Of a stretch of 47,727 nt of DNA, positions 16,759-25,497 are shown in pieces (position 1 is the first letter of the stretch; each line of letters begins with the position of its first letter). The DNA is from Flavobacterium sp. ACAM 123 (GTDB taxonomy: Bacteria > Bacteroidota > Bacteroidia > Flavobacteriales > Flavobacteriaceae). The notes beneath the pieces are model-generated. The model worked only from the letters and a program-made list of their open reading frames with translations, was not told the DNA's origin and ran no database searches. The DNA lies in NCBI RefSeq assembly GCF_000264055.1, contig NZ_AJXL01000017.1, positions 1 to 47,727 of the forward strand, in the 5' to 3' direction. A program made the position numbers and the translations under genes.

Positions 16759-17088
16759 AAATTATAAATAAAAAAGTTATGGCTATCAGCTACTGTGTCG
16801 TTGGGCTTGAAAAGGTAAATGTAATCTTGGTTGAAGGGAGCAATTCAACTTCCCGCCCCACACTAGCTAATTCATCGTATTTGTTGCCACAAGACTAGTA
16901 ATATAAAAGTCAAAAAGCTTAGTCATCCACGAGGCTGTGTTTTTTTGTGTTATTATGGAAATGAAATTTTATTTTTAGCCCCTATAGCAGTGAAAATCCT
17001 TTTATCCTGAATTCAGTTCAGGATAAAAGATTGTAACGAATAGCGGGAGGGAAGTTCTTAGCAATTAAATAGCGTTCTGCTCCTTAAC
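16759..17088. other. Gene-free stretch with inverted repeats
   Basis: No coding region is supported. It holds AGCTACTGTG (16788-16797) facing CACACTAGCT (16859-16868), 9 of 10 paired, with an inner hairpin GTTGAA (16830-16835) / TTCAAC (16844-16849). A copy of an intergenic repeat lies further on at 16977-17048. GTTGGGC occurs at about 16800, but I could not show a true integron attC site. Confidence 0.5.
16977..17048. repeat. Intergenic palindromic repeat, right of the DUF4062 gene
   Basis: An element with ends AGCCCCTATAGCAGTGAAAA and GATTGTAACGAATAGCGGGA surrounds a perfect 11-bp inverted repeat, TTTTATCCTGA (17000-17010) / TCAGGATAAAA (17018-17028). I recall this end pattern as a frequent interspersed element of Flavobacterium genomes. 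It may also end transcription of the MlaEF-type operon coming from the right. Confidence 0.6.
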
Positions 17089-17850
17089 TTACTCTTTTAA
17101 ATACGCTTCTCTTACTTTCTTGAATAAATTAGAAGAGTAAACAAAGTCTACAACGGCTTGATTGTCTGTTCTAAAAATTTCTTCCTTCGTTCCTTCCCAA
17201 GCTTTTAATCCATCCTTAAGGAACAAGATGCGCTCGCCTATTTCCATCACAGAGTTCATATCATGCGTGTTAATTACGGTCGTAATATCGTATTCTTCGG
17301 TGATTTCTTTGATGAGGTTATCGATCAATATTGCAGTATTGGGATCTAATCCAGAATTGGGTTCATCGCAAAACAAGTATTTAGGTCTGTTCACGATAGC
17401 GCGAGCAATTGCGACCCGTTTTTGCATTCCACCAGAGATCTGAGAAGGTAGTTTGTCGTGTGCGTCTGTTAATGCAACTCTTTCTAGTACAAAGTCAACA
17501 CGTTCTTTTATTGTAGCTTTGTTATCATTGGTAAACATTCTTAAGGGAAAAGCGACATTTTCAGCTACTGTCATAGAATCAAATAGTGCACTTCCTTGAA
17601 ATACCATTCCAATTTCTGTTCGCAGTTCTCTTTTTTCATCTGGTTCAATTTCAGAATAAACCCTGCCATCAAAACAAATTTTACCCGATTCCGGGGTATG
17701 TATCCCTAAAAGACTTTTTAGTAACACTGTTTTACCTGATCCACTCTGTCCGATTATTAGATTCGTTTTACCAGTTTCAAAAACAGTTGAAATGCCTTTG
17801 AGAATCATAGTGCCTCCAAATGATTTTTCTATGTTTTTTATTTCTATCAT
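17089..17850 (-). CDS. ABC transporter ATP-binding protein, MlaF-like
   Basis: This ATPase subunit belongs to a lipid-type ABC importer/exporter. Walker A is GQSGSGKTVLLKSLLG, the signature is SGGMQKRVAIARAI and Walker B is YLFCDEPNSGLD. The H-loop sits in TTVINTHDMNSV. The start is the ATG ending at 17850 (253 aa, MIEIKNIEKSFGG); its ATGA overlaps the stop of the permease gene by 4 bases. With the MlaE-type permease it forms the core of a phospholipid-transport complex. No MlaD-type substrate-binding gene is in the window. Confidence 0.93.
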   Translation of the reverse strand: MIEIKNIEKSFGGTMILKGISTVFETGKTNLIIGQSGSGKTVLLKSLLGIHTPESGKICFDGRVYSEIEPDEKRELRTEIGMVFQGSALFDSMTVAENVAFPLRMFTNDNKATIKERVDFVLERVALTDAHDKLPSQISGGMQKRVAIARAIVNRPKYLFCDEPNSGLDPNTAILIDNLIKEITEEYDITTVINTHDMNSVMEIGERILFLKDGLKAWEGTKEEIFRTDNQAVVDFVYSSNLFKKVREAYLKE

Positions 17851-18596
17851 GATCCCAGTAACAATTGCGTTAATATATAATTGAATAGTATTATAGAAAC
17901 CGATGTCCAAACAAAGGAAACTGTACTGGCTTTACCTACTTCTAAAGCTCCCCCCTTCATATAGTAACCATGAAAAGCGGGTATCGTTGCCAATAACATG
18001 GCGAAAATTAAAGTTTTTAGGAAAGCGTAAAAAATATGAAAAGGGATGAAATCCATTTGGGCTCCATGGATAAATTCTCCACTGGAGGTAAACCCTCCAT
18101 AGACGCCCGCCATCCAGCCTCCTAAAATCCCCAAAAACATACTGATACCAATCACGAACGGATACAACAACAAGGCGATTATTTTCGGAAAAACCAAGTA
18201 ATTTAAGGAGTTGACTCCCATAACTTCTAGTGCGTCGATTTGCTCCGTAACACGCATGGTACCGATACTCGACGTGATAAAGGATCCCATTTTACCTGCC
18301 ATAATAATAGAGATAAATGTAGGGGCAAACTCCAAGATTACAGATTGTCGTGTCGCAAAACCAATAAGGTACTTCGGAATTAATGGGTTAGTAAGGTTAA
18401 GTGCGGTTTGAATCGCAACAACTCCTCCAACAAAGAAAGAAATGAAGGCTACAATTCCAAGGGAATCAATAATTAAGTCGTCAATTTCTTTAAAGATTAA
18501 TTTTTTCATAACAGACCATTTGGTTTGTTTGATAAAAACTTCTCTTAGCATCAGACAGTACCTGCCTATTTGCGTTATGTATCTAATGAGCATCAT
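17847..18596 (-). CDS. MlaE-family ABC transporter permease
   Basis: The 249-residue protein has the MlaE fold: an amphipathic N-terminus, then about five membrane segments. The conserved parts are FISFFVGGVVAIQTALNL, SVILEFAPTFISIIMAGKMG, and ITSSIGTMRVTEQIDALEVM, the last being the coupling region. The C-terminal part has GGALEVGKASTVSFVWTSV. The first gene of the pair overlaps the ATPase gene by 4 bases. A second ATG directly follows the first, so the start could be one codon later. It is expected to move phospholipids between membranes. Confidence 0.93.
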   Translation of the reverse strand: MMLIRYITQIGRYCLMLREVFIKQTKWSVMKKLIFKEIDDLIIDSLGIVAFISFFVGGVVAIQTALNLTNPLIPKYLIGFATRQSVILEFAPTFISIIMAGKMGSFITSSIGTMRVTEQIDALEVMGVNSLNYLVFPKIIALLLYPFVIGISMFLGILGGWMAGVYGGFTSSGEFIHGAQMDFIPFHIFYAFLKTLIFAMLLATIPAFHGYYMKGGALEVGKASTVSFVWTSVSIILFNYILTQLLLGS

Positions 18597-18683
18597 GTGT
18601 TTACAAATATGGGCTAAATTAAGAATTAGTAGCCGGTTTACAGTTTAGAGTTTGTAGTTTTTTATAATAAGCGAAAATTCATT

Positions 18684-19535
18684 TTATTTAAAGAGCTTTT
18701 CTTTCATTTTCTCAATGCGATATTCCCTTATGAATTTAGCTTGCGTTTCGGTTACTAATAAAGGGATTTTGGCTGCTTTAGCTTTCATAAAACCTTGTAT
18801 ATAATCAAAAAACAACAAGGGTTTCTTTTTCATGAAAGACAATTTAGCCGATGCTATTGCTGTAATTATAAATCCGTAACCTAAGGTATAAAAAGCCTCA
18901 CCTTGTTTGTAACGGGCTGTTTTGTTATAATTAGCTCCGGTTGGTTTTAGATGTTTTACAATTAGAGAGGCATCGGTAACTACTTTCCATCCGTAGAATT
19001 TAGAGAGTAATTCGTCCACAGTGTCCCAACCCATTGCCGGTTTTAATCCGCCCATTTGTTTAAAACAGGCTTTTCGATATGCTTTAAAAGCACCACGTAT
19101 GTGGTCTCTATCGGTTAAGTTCTCTAAAACCCAATTGCCGTTTTTCTCTATATAAGCAAATCCACCAGCCATTCCTGTCGTTGGATTTTGTTCGAAATGT
19201 TGAACAATAGTTTCAAAATAATTGTCTGGTAATATTAGGTCGGCATCTAATTTTACTATGATATCGTAATTATCGTCCAAGGTTTCAAATCCTTTTTGAA
19301 AAGCTTGAATTACTTTACTCCCCGGTAAATGAACGGTACTTGATTTTTTTTCTACCAGTGAGATAAATGGATTGTCTTTGGCGAAAGCTAAAACAATTTC
19401 GGCAGTTTTATCAGTCGAATTATCATTAACCACAACTACTTTTGCGGGTACATGCGTCTGACTAATCAGAGACTGTAAGGTCAAAGAAATAAATGCTTCT
19501 TCGTTATGTGCCGGTATAACTACGTAGTATTTCAT
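18684..19535 (-). CDS. Glycosyltransferase family 2 protein
   Basis: The 283-residue GT-A enzyme begins at once with YYVVIPAHNEEAFISLTLQS. VVVVNDNSTDKTAEIV and the metal-binding DADLILPDNYFE follow. The acceptor region contains GWDTVDELLSKFYGWKV. No membrane helix is obvious. The family moves a sugar from a nucleotide donor to glycans or lipids; the donor and acceptor are not determined. The neighbouring methyltransferase and MlaEF-type genes point to an envelope role, by context only. Confidence 0.88.
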   Translation of the reverse strand: MKYYVVIPAHNEEAFISLTLQSLISQTHVPAKVVVVNDNSTDKTAEIVLAFAKDNPFISLVEKKSSTVHLPGSKVIQAFQKGFETLDDNYDIIVKLDADLILPDNYFETIVQHFEQNPTTGMAGGFAYIEKNGNWVLENLTDRDHIRGAFKAYRKACFKQMGGLKPAMGWDTVDELLSKFYGWKVVTDASLIVKHLKPTGANYNKTARYKQGEAFYTLGYGFIITAIASAKLSFMKKKPLLFFDYIQGFMKAKAAKIPLLVTETQAKFIREYRIEKMKEKLFK

Positions 19536-19648
19536 GTTGTTTTGAATAAATTTTCATTTTTTTAAATTCTAAATTCCAATATTGTAGTTAGTTTCAAGTT
19601 CGGATATGGAATTTATTTATTGAGATTCATTTATTTTGGCATTTACCT

Positions 19649-20215
19649 TTAGTCTCTTTCCGCGTATACGATGTAATACCTATTGGTAAAATAACGTAAT
19701 ATAGGACGGATCCCAATTTTCTTGACCGGATTTGTCCATTTTTGGCGATCAATAATTTTCCAACCTGTCTTTTCCAACAGCCAGTCCAATTGCCAATCTT
19801 CAAATTCATGATAATGCCTGTCCCACATGTCCGTTTTACTTCGATAAGCAGGGGAGAACCACAAGCGCATTGGAATGGAAATAAAAAGTTTGTCTGATTT
19901 TATTTCGTTTAAAATGGTGTAAGGATTCAATAAATGTTCGAAGATTTCAAATGCGGTGACTACATCCGTTTTAGCTGTAGAAAATACATTTTGATTTAAG
20001 TCTAAATCTTCACCGCTTGTATTTGCAACCGAAAATCCTTCTTCTTTCATGATTCTTGAAAACGGGTTTTCTACTCCTAAGTCTAAAATGGTCTCGGTTG
20101 TTGAAATATGTTTATTTAGAAATTCTAAAGTGTGTTTGAATCTTTTATTGGGAAACGTTTTTTCGTACATAGTCAATGCGAAGAACGAAGTAAACTCTCG
20201 TTCGTTATAGTTCAT
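19649..20215 (-). CDS. Class I SAM-dependent methyltransferase-like protein
   Basis: The core motif is ILDLGVENPFSRIMKEEGF, in place of the usual DxGxGxG glycine loop. DLDLNQNVFSTAKTDVVTAFEIFEHLLNPY follows in two parts, with the typical acidic strand and post-I helix EIFEHL. The motif I deviation (LGVENPFS) suggests weak or altered SAM binding. The start is the ATG ending at 20215 (188 aa, MNYNEREFTSFF); the upstream ATG at 20233 falls in the promoter. Its substrate is unknown. Confidence 0.75.
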   Translation of the reverse strand: MNYNEREFTSFFALTMYEKTFPNKRFKHTLEFLNKHISTTETILDLGVENPFSRIMKEEGFSVANTSGEDLDLNQNVFSTAKTDVVTAFEIFEHLLNPYTILNEIKSDKLFISIPMRLWFSPAYRSKTDMWDRHYHEFEDWQLDWLLEKTGWKIIDRQKWTNPVKKIGIRPILRYFTNRYYIVYAERD

Positions 20216-20222
20216 AAAAGTG

Positions 20223-20238
20223 CAAAGATACAAAGATA
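20223..20238 (-). promoter_or_regulatory. Two tandem -7 boxes before the methyltransferase
   Basis: On the minus strand TATCTTTG occurs twice with no gap (20231-20238 and 20223-20230). The downstream box lies 7 bases before the ATG, so it would give a nearly leaderless RNA; the upstream one gives a leader of about 8 more bases. Confidence 0.5.
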
Positions 20239-20274
20239 TGGTTCTTATTTTACGGATTTATGGTGTAGATAGAA

Positions 20275-20321
20275 ACGAAAAAACCATACTCTAAAAGGGT
20301 TGCTTTTGAAAGTATGGTTTT
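20275..20321 (-). terminator. Terminator of the ketoacyl-ACP synthase gene
   Basis: Arms AAAACCATACT (20280-20290) and AGTATGGTTTT (20311-20321) are perfect inverted copies. On the minus strand the stem runs straight into TTTTTT. It lies about 35 bases past the stop of the synthase gene. Confidence 0.8.
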
Positions 20322-20354
20322 GTGTCGTAAAGTTAGATTAGCTTTTGTAAAAAC

Positions 20355-21416
20355 TTAATATCTATATACAAATGCATTGACATTCATTCCACCCCCAACA
20401 GATGCAAATAGTAGAACATCGCCTTTGCTTATTGTTTGATCTTTAATTTGGTTTCTTATTAACAGGTCAAATAGAGTAGGTACTGTAGCTACACTGCTAT
20501 TCCCTAATTCATGAATACTCATGGGCATAATGTCTTGAGGAACCTCTCTATCATATAGTTTATAGAAACGGTTTATGATCGCCTCATCCATTTTTTCATT
20601 CGCTTGATGAATAAGAATCTTTTTGACATCATCTATGGCAACGCCACTTTTGTCTAAGCAGTTCTTCATCGCGGCAGGAACTGTAGTTAGTGCAAATTCA
20701 TAAATTTTACGACCGTGCATTTTGATATAGCGCGTATCGGGGTCTAATTCTGGATTGTATGATTTTCCAAAAAATAAGTAGTTAGCTTCATCCATCGCAT
20801 AAGTACTACTTTCATAGGAAAGTAGTCCAGTTTCTTCATCATCAGAAGCTTCTATAATTGAAGCGCCAGCACCATCTGAATAGATCATGGAATCTCTATC
20901 ATGATCATCGACAACTCTTGATAAGGTTTCAGAACCAATAACTAGACAACGTTCAGCCATTCCTGATTTGATATATGCATTTGCTTGAAGTACGCCTTCA
21001 ATCCAACCTGGGCATCCAAAAAGGATGTCATAGGCGACACACCGTGGATTCTTTATTTGTAATTTATTTTTGACACGAGTAGCCAAACTTGGGAGCGTAT
21101 CAGATTGTGAAGTACCATGTTTTACATCTCCAAAATTGTGCGCAAAAATAATATAATCAATAGTTTCTGGGTCAATAGCTGCATCTTCTATCGCTTTTTT
21201 AGATGCCAAAAACGCCAAGTCTGATGAGTTTAAATTGTCATCGGCATAACGCCTATGCTCAATTCCGGTTATGCTTTTAAATTTTTTGATGACCACATCA
21301 TTCGGATAACCAAAAGTTGTACCATCTTCATTTAAAAAAACGTGATTACTAAAGTCCGTATTACTTACTTTTTTCTCAGGAATGTAACTTCCTATTCCAG
21401 TTATTTTTATTTTCAT
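20355..21416 (-). CDS. 3-ketoacyl-ACP synthase III family protein
   Basis: This thiolase-fold condensing enzyme is FabH-like. Counting from MKIKITGIGSYIPEKK (353 aa), the catalytic triad is Cys135 (FGCPGWIEG), His270 (LIHQANEKM) and Asn306 (HELGNSSVA). The C-terminus GDVLLFASVGGGMNVNAFV is as expected. I prefer the ATG ending at 21416 over one five codons upstream. Because the gene is solitary and not beside other fab genes, it may be a FabH paralogue or a specialised acyl-condensing enzyme. Confidence 0.9.
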   Translation of the reverse strand: MKIKITGIGSYIPEKKVSNTDFSNHVFLNEDGTTFGYPNDVVIKKFKSITGIEHRRYADDNLNSSDLAFLASKKAIEDAAIDPETIDYIIFAHNFGDVKHGTSQSDTLPSLATRVKNKLQIKNPRCVAYDILFGCPGWIEGVLQANAYIKSGMAERCLVIGSETLSRVVDDHDRDSMIYSDGAGASIIEASDDEETGLLSYESSTYAMDEANYLFFGKSYNPELDPDTRYIKMHGRKIYEFALTTVPAAMKNCLDKSGVAIDDVKKILIHQANEKMDEAIINRFYKLYDREVPQDIMPMSIHELGNSSVATVPTLFDLLIRNQIKDQTISKGDVLLFASVGGGMNVNAFVYRY

Positions 21417-21648
21417 CGGTATGTTTTCCAAAAAATTTATGCTAATTTAATAATAATAAATTGATTATAGCTATGTTATTTACTATGCATGCATATAATT
21501 ATAGAATATTGATTATTTGGCCATTTTTTTGATGATTTTTTAATAATTGTGAAAATGATATCGTTTTGTAGTGCTGATTCTTGTCGATTAATCACTACTT
21601 TTTTTGATAGAGACATTATTTAATCTTTTAACGCTAAGAAAATAGATC

Positions 21649-21681
21649 AAAAAAAATGCCTCGATTGTATCGAGGCATTTT
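21649..21681 (-). terminator. Terminator of gcvP
   Basis: AAAATGCCTCGAT (21653-21665) and ATCGAGGCATTTT (21669-21681) form a perfect 13-bp stem with a 3-base loop. On the minus strand it is followed by a T run. It lies 24 bases past the gcvP stop. Confidence 0.88.
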
Positions 21682-21704
21682 GTAATCATTTGCAGCGATA
21701 AATA

Positions 21705-24548
21705 CTACATATAAGCTTCAATAGGAGCACAGCTGCAAATTAAATTTCTATCTCCGTATGTTTCGTCAACGCGACGAACACTTGGCCAAAACTTATTATC
21801 TGCAACATACTCTAGTGGGTAAGCTGCTTTTTCTCTTGAATAAGGTAATACCCAAGTATCAGCAGTTAACATAGCTAAGGTATGGGGAGCATTTTTTAAT
21901 ATGTTATTTGGTTCGTCAGTTACTGACGCTTCAATCTCTTTGCGAATTGAAATCATAGCGTCACAAAAACGATCTAATTCAGCCACATCTTCAGATTCAG
22001 TTGGTTCAATCATTAAAGTTCCTGCAACTGGAAACGAAACCGTCGGAGCATGAAAGCCATAATCCATTAAGCGTTTCGCAATATCAACTACTTCAATCCC
22101 TTTTTCTTTAAAACTTCTACAATCTAAAATCATTTCGTGTGCTGCTCTTCCTGTTTCGCCAGTATACAAAATAGGATAATGTTCTTCTAAACGTGCTTTC
22201 ATATAATTTGCATTTAGAATGGCATATTTAGTAGCGTCTGTAATTCCTTCAGAGCCTAACATACAAATGTATCCGTAAGAGATTAGACATACTAAGGCAG
22301 AGCCGTAAGGAGCGCCAGATATCGCAGTAATTGCTTGATCACCACCTACTTGAACTAATGGATTGCTTGGTAAAAACGGAACTAATTTCTCGTTTACACA
22401 AATTGGTCCAACACCTGGTCCACCACCGCCATGGGGAATCGCAAAAGTTTTGTGTAAGTTCAAGTGACATACATCAGCGCCAATAGTTGCAGGATTAGTC
22501 AATCCTACTTGCGCATTCATGTTCGCGCCGTCCATATACACTAATCCTCCATTGTCGTGAATAATTTGTGTGATTTCTCTAATAGCACTTTCAAATACAC
22601 CGTGGGTTGAGGGATAAGTAATCATTAAAGCAGACAACTGATCTTTATATTGAAGTGCTTTTTCTCGTACATCTTCTACATCGATATTACCGTTTTCCAT
22701 AGTCTTAGTAACGATAATTTTCATTCCTGCCATAGCAGCCGAAGCTGGATTTGTTCCGTGAGCGGAACCAGGAATCAAACATATTTTTCTTTGATCATCG
22801 CCTCTTGAAAGGTGATATGCTCTAATGGTCATCAAACCAGCATATTCTCCTTGTGCACCAGAGTTTGGTTGTAGTGTTGTGCCTGCAAAACCCGTGATCA
22901 CATTTAATTGATGTTCTAACTTTTTAAGCATTGTCGTGTAGCCTTGCACCTGCTCTAATGGAGCAAACGGATGAATCGAATTCCAGTAAGGCATACTTAA
23001 GGGCAACATTTCTGCTGCTGCATTCAATTTCATTGTACATGAACCCAGGGCAATCATTGAGTGTGTCAATGATAAATCTTTACGTTCTAATCTTTTGATG
23101 TAACGCATCAGGCTGGTTTCAGAATGATGATTATTGAATACATCATGCAATAAAAAGTCTGTCGTTCTGGATAAATGAGTTGGATAGTTATTTTCTGCGG
23201 TGTATTCCTTTATTACAAAAGCTTCTTTTCCTAATGCTTCCGCAAAAACAGCAATTACATCGTCAATATCTGTAAGTAAAGTCGTTTCGTTTAACGAGAT
23301 AGAAATAGTTTCGTCATCGATATAGAAGAAATTAATTTCATTCTTTTCTGCAATTACTCTAATCTTTTTAGCATCTGTTTTCACGACAATAGTATCAAAA
23401 AAGGCAGTATTGGTTTGATAAACGCCTAATTTATTTAAAGCATCTGCTAGAGTGGAAGCCATTCTGTGTACTTTATCGGCAATGTATCGCAATCCTTTTG
23501 GTCCGTGATACACAGCAAACATTCCTGCCATCACAGATAATAAAACCTGAGCGGTACAAATGTTAGATGTCGCTTTCTCGCGTTTGATATGTTGCTCACG
23601 TGTTTGTAATGCCATACGCAATGCACGATTTCCATTGGCATCTTGTGATACACCAATGATTCTTCCTGGCATGGAACGCTTATACTCTTCCTTCGTAGCA
23701 AAATAAGCGGCGTGTGGTCCACCGTAACCCATCGGGATTCCGAAACGTTGTGTTGTTCCCACTACTACTGCAGCACCTATTTCACCTGGAGGTGTTAATT
23801 TAACTAGTGACAAAATATCGGCAGCAACAGCCACTTTTATTTCGTTCTCAGCGGCTTTTTTGATAAAGCCAGCATAGTCATAAATTTGACCGTGTTTTCC
23901 TGGGTATTGAAGTATTGCTCCGAAAAACTCTTTTGAAAACTCAAATTCTTGGTGGTTTCCAATGACTAATTCTACGCCGATAGGTGCAGAACGAGTTTGT
24001 AAAACGGATAAAGTTTGTGGTAGTATTTCTTCAGAAACGAAGAATTTATTGACATTACTTTTCTTTTGATCTCTGGAACGAACATCAAACAATAAAGCCA
24101 TTGCTTCCGCAGCGGCAGTACTTTCGTCGAGTAACGATGCATTGGCAATTTCCATTCCGGTTAACTCAATAACCATGGTCTGGAAATTCAAAATAGCTTC
24201 TAATCTTCCCTGTGCAATTTCTGCTTGGTACGGAGTGTAAGCAGTGTACCAACTTGGGTTTTCAAAAACATTTCTTTGAATTGCCGCTGGAACAACTGTT
24301 GGGTGATAACCCAAGCCAATGTACGATTTGTAAACCTTATTCGTCCGACCTAATAATCGGATATGATTTGCAAACTCGTATTCAGTCATAATATGCTCCA
24401 ATTCCAAAGGGTTTTTTAACCGAATGTCAGCTGGAATAGTCTCGTTAATTAGTTGGTCTAAAGATTCAACACCTATAGTTTCTAACATTTTAGGTAAATC
24501 GTGATCTCTTGGTCCTAAGTGTCTTAAAGCAAATGAGTCTGTTTTCAT
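21705..24548 (-). CDS. gcvP: Glycine dehydrogenase (aminomethyl-transferring), P-protein
   Basis: The P-protein of the glycine cleavage system decarboxylates glycine using PLP and passes the aminomethyl group to GcvH. The 947-residue protein is the long single-chain form, with two related halves. RHLGPRDHDLPKML is at the start and NICTAQVLLSVMAGM in the N half. The PLP-lysine region NLHKTFAIPHGGGGPGVGP and the end LICSCAPIEAYM are in the C half. It is monocistronic with its own terminator; gcvT and gcvH are not in the window. Confidence 0.98.
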   Translation of the reverse strand: MKTDSFALRHLGPRDHDLPKMLETIGVESLDQLINETIPADIRLKNPLELEHIMTEYEFANHIRLLGRTNKVYKSYIGLGYHPTVVPAAIQRNVFENPSWYTAYTPYQAEIAQGRLEAILNFQTMVIELTGMEIANASLLDESTAAAEAMALLFDVRSRDQKKSNVNKFFVSEEILPQTLSVLQTRSAPIGVELVIGNHQEFEFSKEFFGAILQYPGKHGQIYDYAGFIKKAAENEIKVAVAADILSLVKLTPPGEIGAAVVVGTTQRFGIPMGYGGPHAAYFATKEEYKRSMPGRIIGVSQDANGNRALRMALQTREQHIKREKATSNICTAQVLLSVMAGMFAVYHGPKGLRYIADKVHRMASTLADALNKLGVYQTNTAFFDTIVVKTDAKKIRVIAEKNEINFFYIDDETISISLNETTLLTDIDDVIAVFAEALGKEAFVIKEYTAENNYPTHLSRTTDFLLHDVFNNHHSETSLMRYIKRLERKDLSLTHSMIALGSCTMKLNAAAEMLPLSMPYWNSIHPFAPLEQVQGYTTMLKKLEHQLNVITGFAGTTLQPNSGAQGEYAGLMTIRAYHLSRGDDQRKICLIPGSAHGTNPASAAMAGMKIIVTKTMENGNIDVEDVREKALQYKDQLSALMITYPSTHGVFESAIREITQIIHDNGGLVYMDGANMNAQVGLTNPATIGADVCHLNLHKTFAIPHGGGGPGVGPICVNEKLVPFLPSNPLVQVGGDQAITAISGAPYGSALVCLISYGYICMLGSEGITDATKYAILNANYMKARLEEHYPILYTGETGRAAHEMILDCRSFKEKGIEVVDIAKRLMDYGFHAPTVSFPVAGTLMIEPTESEDVAELDRFCDAMISIRKEIEASVTDEPNNILKNAPHTLAMLTADTWVLPYSREKAAYPLEYVADNKFWPSVRRVDETYGDRNLICSCAPIEAYM

Positions 24549-24581
24549 GTAAGTATAATAATGTTGTGTTTTTCAGTGGTG

Positions 24582-24589
24582 CAAAAATA
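24582..24589 (-). promoter_or_regulatory. -7 box of gcvP
   Basis: TATTTTTG on the minus strand lies 33 bases upstream of the gcvP ATG, giving a leader of about 28 bases. A TTG occurs only 11 bases upstream of it, too close for the usual spacing, so the -33 element is unclear. I saw no glycine riboswitch-like fold in the short leader. Confidence 0.45.
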
Positions 24590-24672
24590 AGTATTATAAA
24601 CAATCTAAATCGAGTTTTGAACTGATTTTTTATCAAATTTTCAACTAAATGATGTATTTGTTCATAATTGAT

Positions 24673-24680
24673 TAATTTTG
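24673..24680 (+). promoter_or_regulatory. -7 box of the UbiA-like gene
   Basis: TAATTTTG lies 4 bases upstream of the ATG at 24685, another possible nearly leaderless start. It is divergent from the gcvP box. Confidence 0.35.
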
Positions 24681-24684
24681 TTTA

Positions 24685-25497
24685 ATGATCAGTTTTAAAA
24701 AAATAGTTGATTTTTATATCAGGAGTAGCATTCACGTGGCTTTATCCGTTTATGCCTTAGTGCGAATGACACATTTTATGTTCCACATTTCTGCTGATGA
24801 GGCCATGGCTAATTTTGCCTTTTTTGGAACAATAGTTGGTTATAATTTTGTGAAGTACGATGCTTTGGCAAGAGCCCAAAAAAAACAAATGAGAAAGGAG
24901 TTAAAAATCATTATCGTATTCACTGTCTTTTCGTTGGCTGGAGTGGCGTATTATTTTTTTCAACTGCAGTTAATGACACAAATTGTTTCTGTGGGCGTTT
25001 TAGCGTTGACACTCTTGTATACACTTCCTTTCTTCCCCAATAGAAGAAACGCCAGGAATTGGGCCGGTGTAAAGATTTATATCGTGGCCTTGTGTTGGGT
25101 AGGGGTAACCTTAGTATTACCACTGGTAAATGCGGATGTTTTTTTAGGGCTTGATTTTTATCTCAAATGCATGCAGCGTTTTTTATTGGTTTTTGTGTTG
25201 ATTCTAATTTTTGAAATTCTTGATTTGGCTAATGACGACCCTCATTTACATACGGTGCCACAGCAAATAGGAGTAAGAAAAACAAAAATTGTTGGTTTGT
25301 TATTGTTGCTTCCATTTTATTTTTTAGAATTTTTGAAAACTAACTTTTTAGAAGAGCAGTTAAAAGTAAACTTGGTTTTAGTCCTGACTCTTTCTTTTTT
25401 TTTAATTTTTGCTAATGAAAAAAGGTCCAGTTATTATACTTCTTTTTGGGTCGAAAGTATTCCTGTTTTTTGGTGGTTGATGGTAGTGTTTTTTTAG
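24685..25497 (+). CDS. UbiA-like integral membrane protein
   Basis: The 270-residue protein has about eight hydrophobic segments. Two regions recall the Asp-rich motifs of UbiA prenyltransferases: NFVKYDALARAQKKQ in an early loop, and EILDLANDDPHLHTVPQQIG followed by VRKTK in a later loop. The second has the layout of DxxxD...T(L/V)P...G. The first is degenerate, lacking NDxxDxxxD, so prenyl transfer is not assured. It is divergent from gcvP with no operon partner. Call it a UbiA-superfamily candidate of unknown function. Confidence 0.6.
   Translation: MISFKKIVDFYIRSSIHVALSVYALVRMTHFMFHISADEAMANFAFFGTIVGYNFVKYDALARAQKKQMRKELKIIIVFTVFSLAGVAYYFFQLQLMTQIVSVGVLALTLLYTLPFFPNRRNARNWAGVKIYIVALCWVGVTLVLPLVNADVFLGLDFYLKCMQRFLLVFVLILIFEILDLANDDPHLHTVPQQIGVRKTKIVGLLLLLPFYFLEFLKTNFLEEQLKVNLVLVLTLSFFLIFANEKRSSYYTSFWVESIPVFWWLMVVFF

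Noticed and set aside
16776..16880. Integron attC site
   Set aside because: GTTGGGC is present, but no matching RYYYAAC partner at the right place and no integrase in the window.
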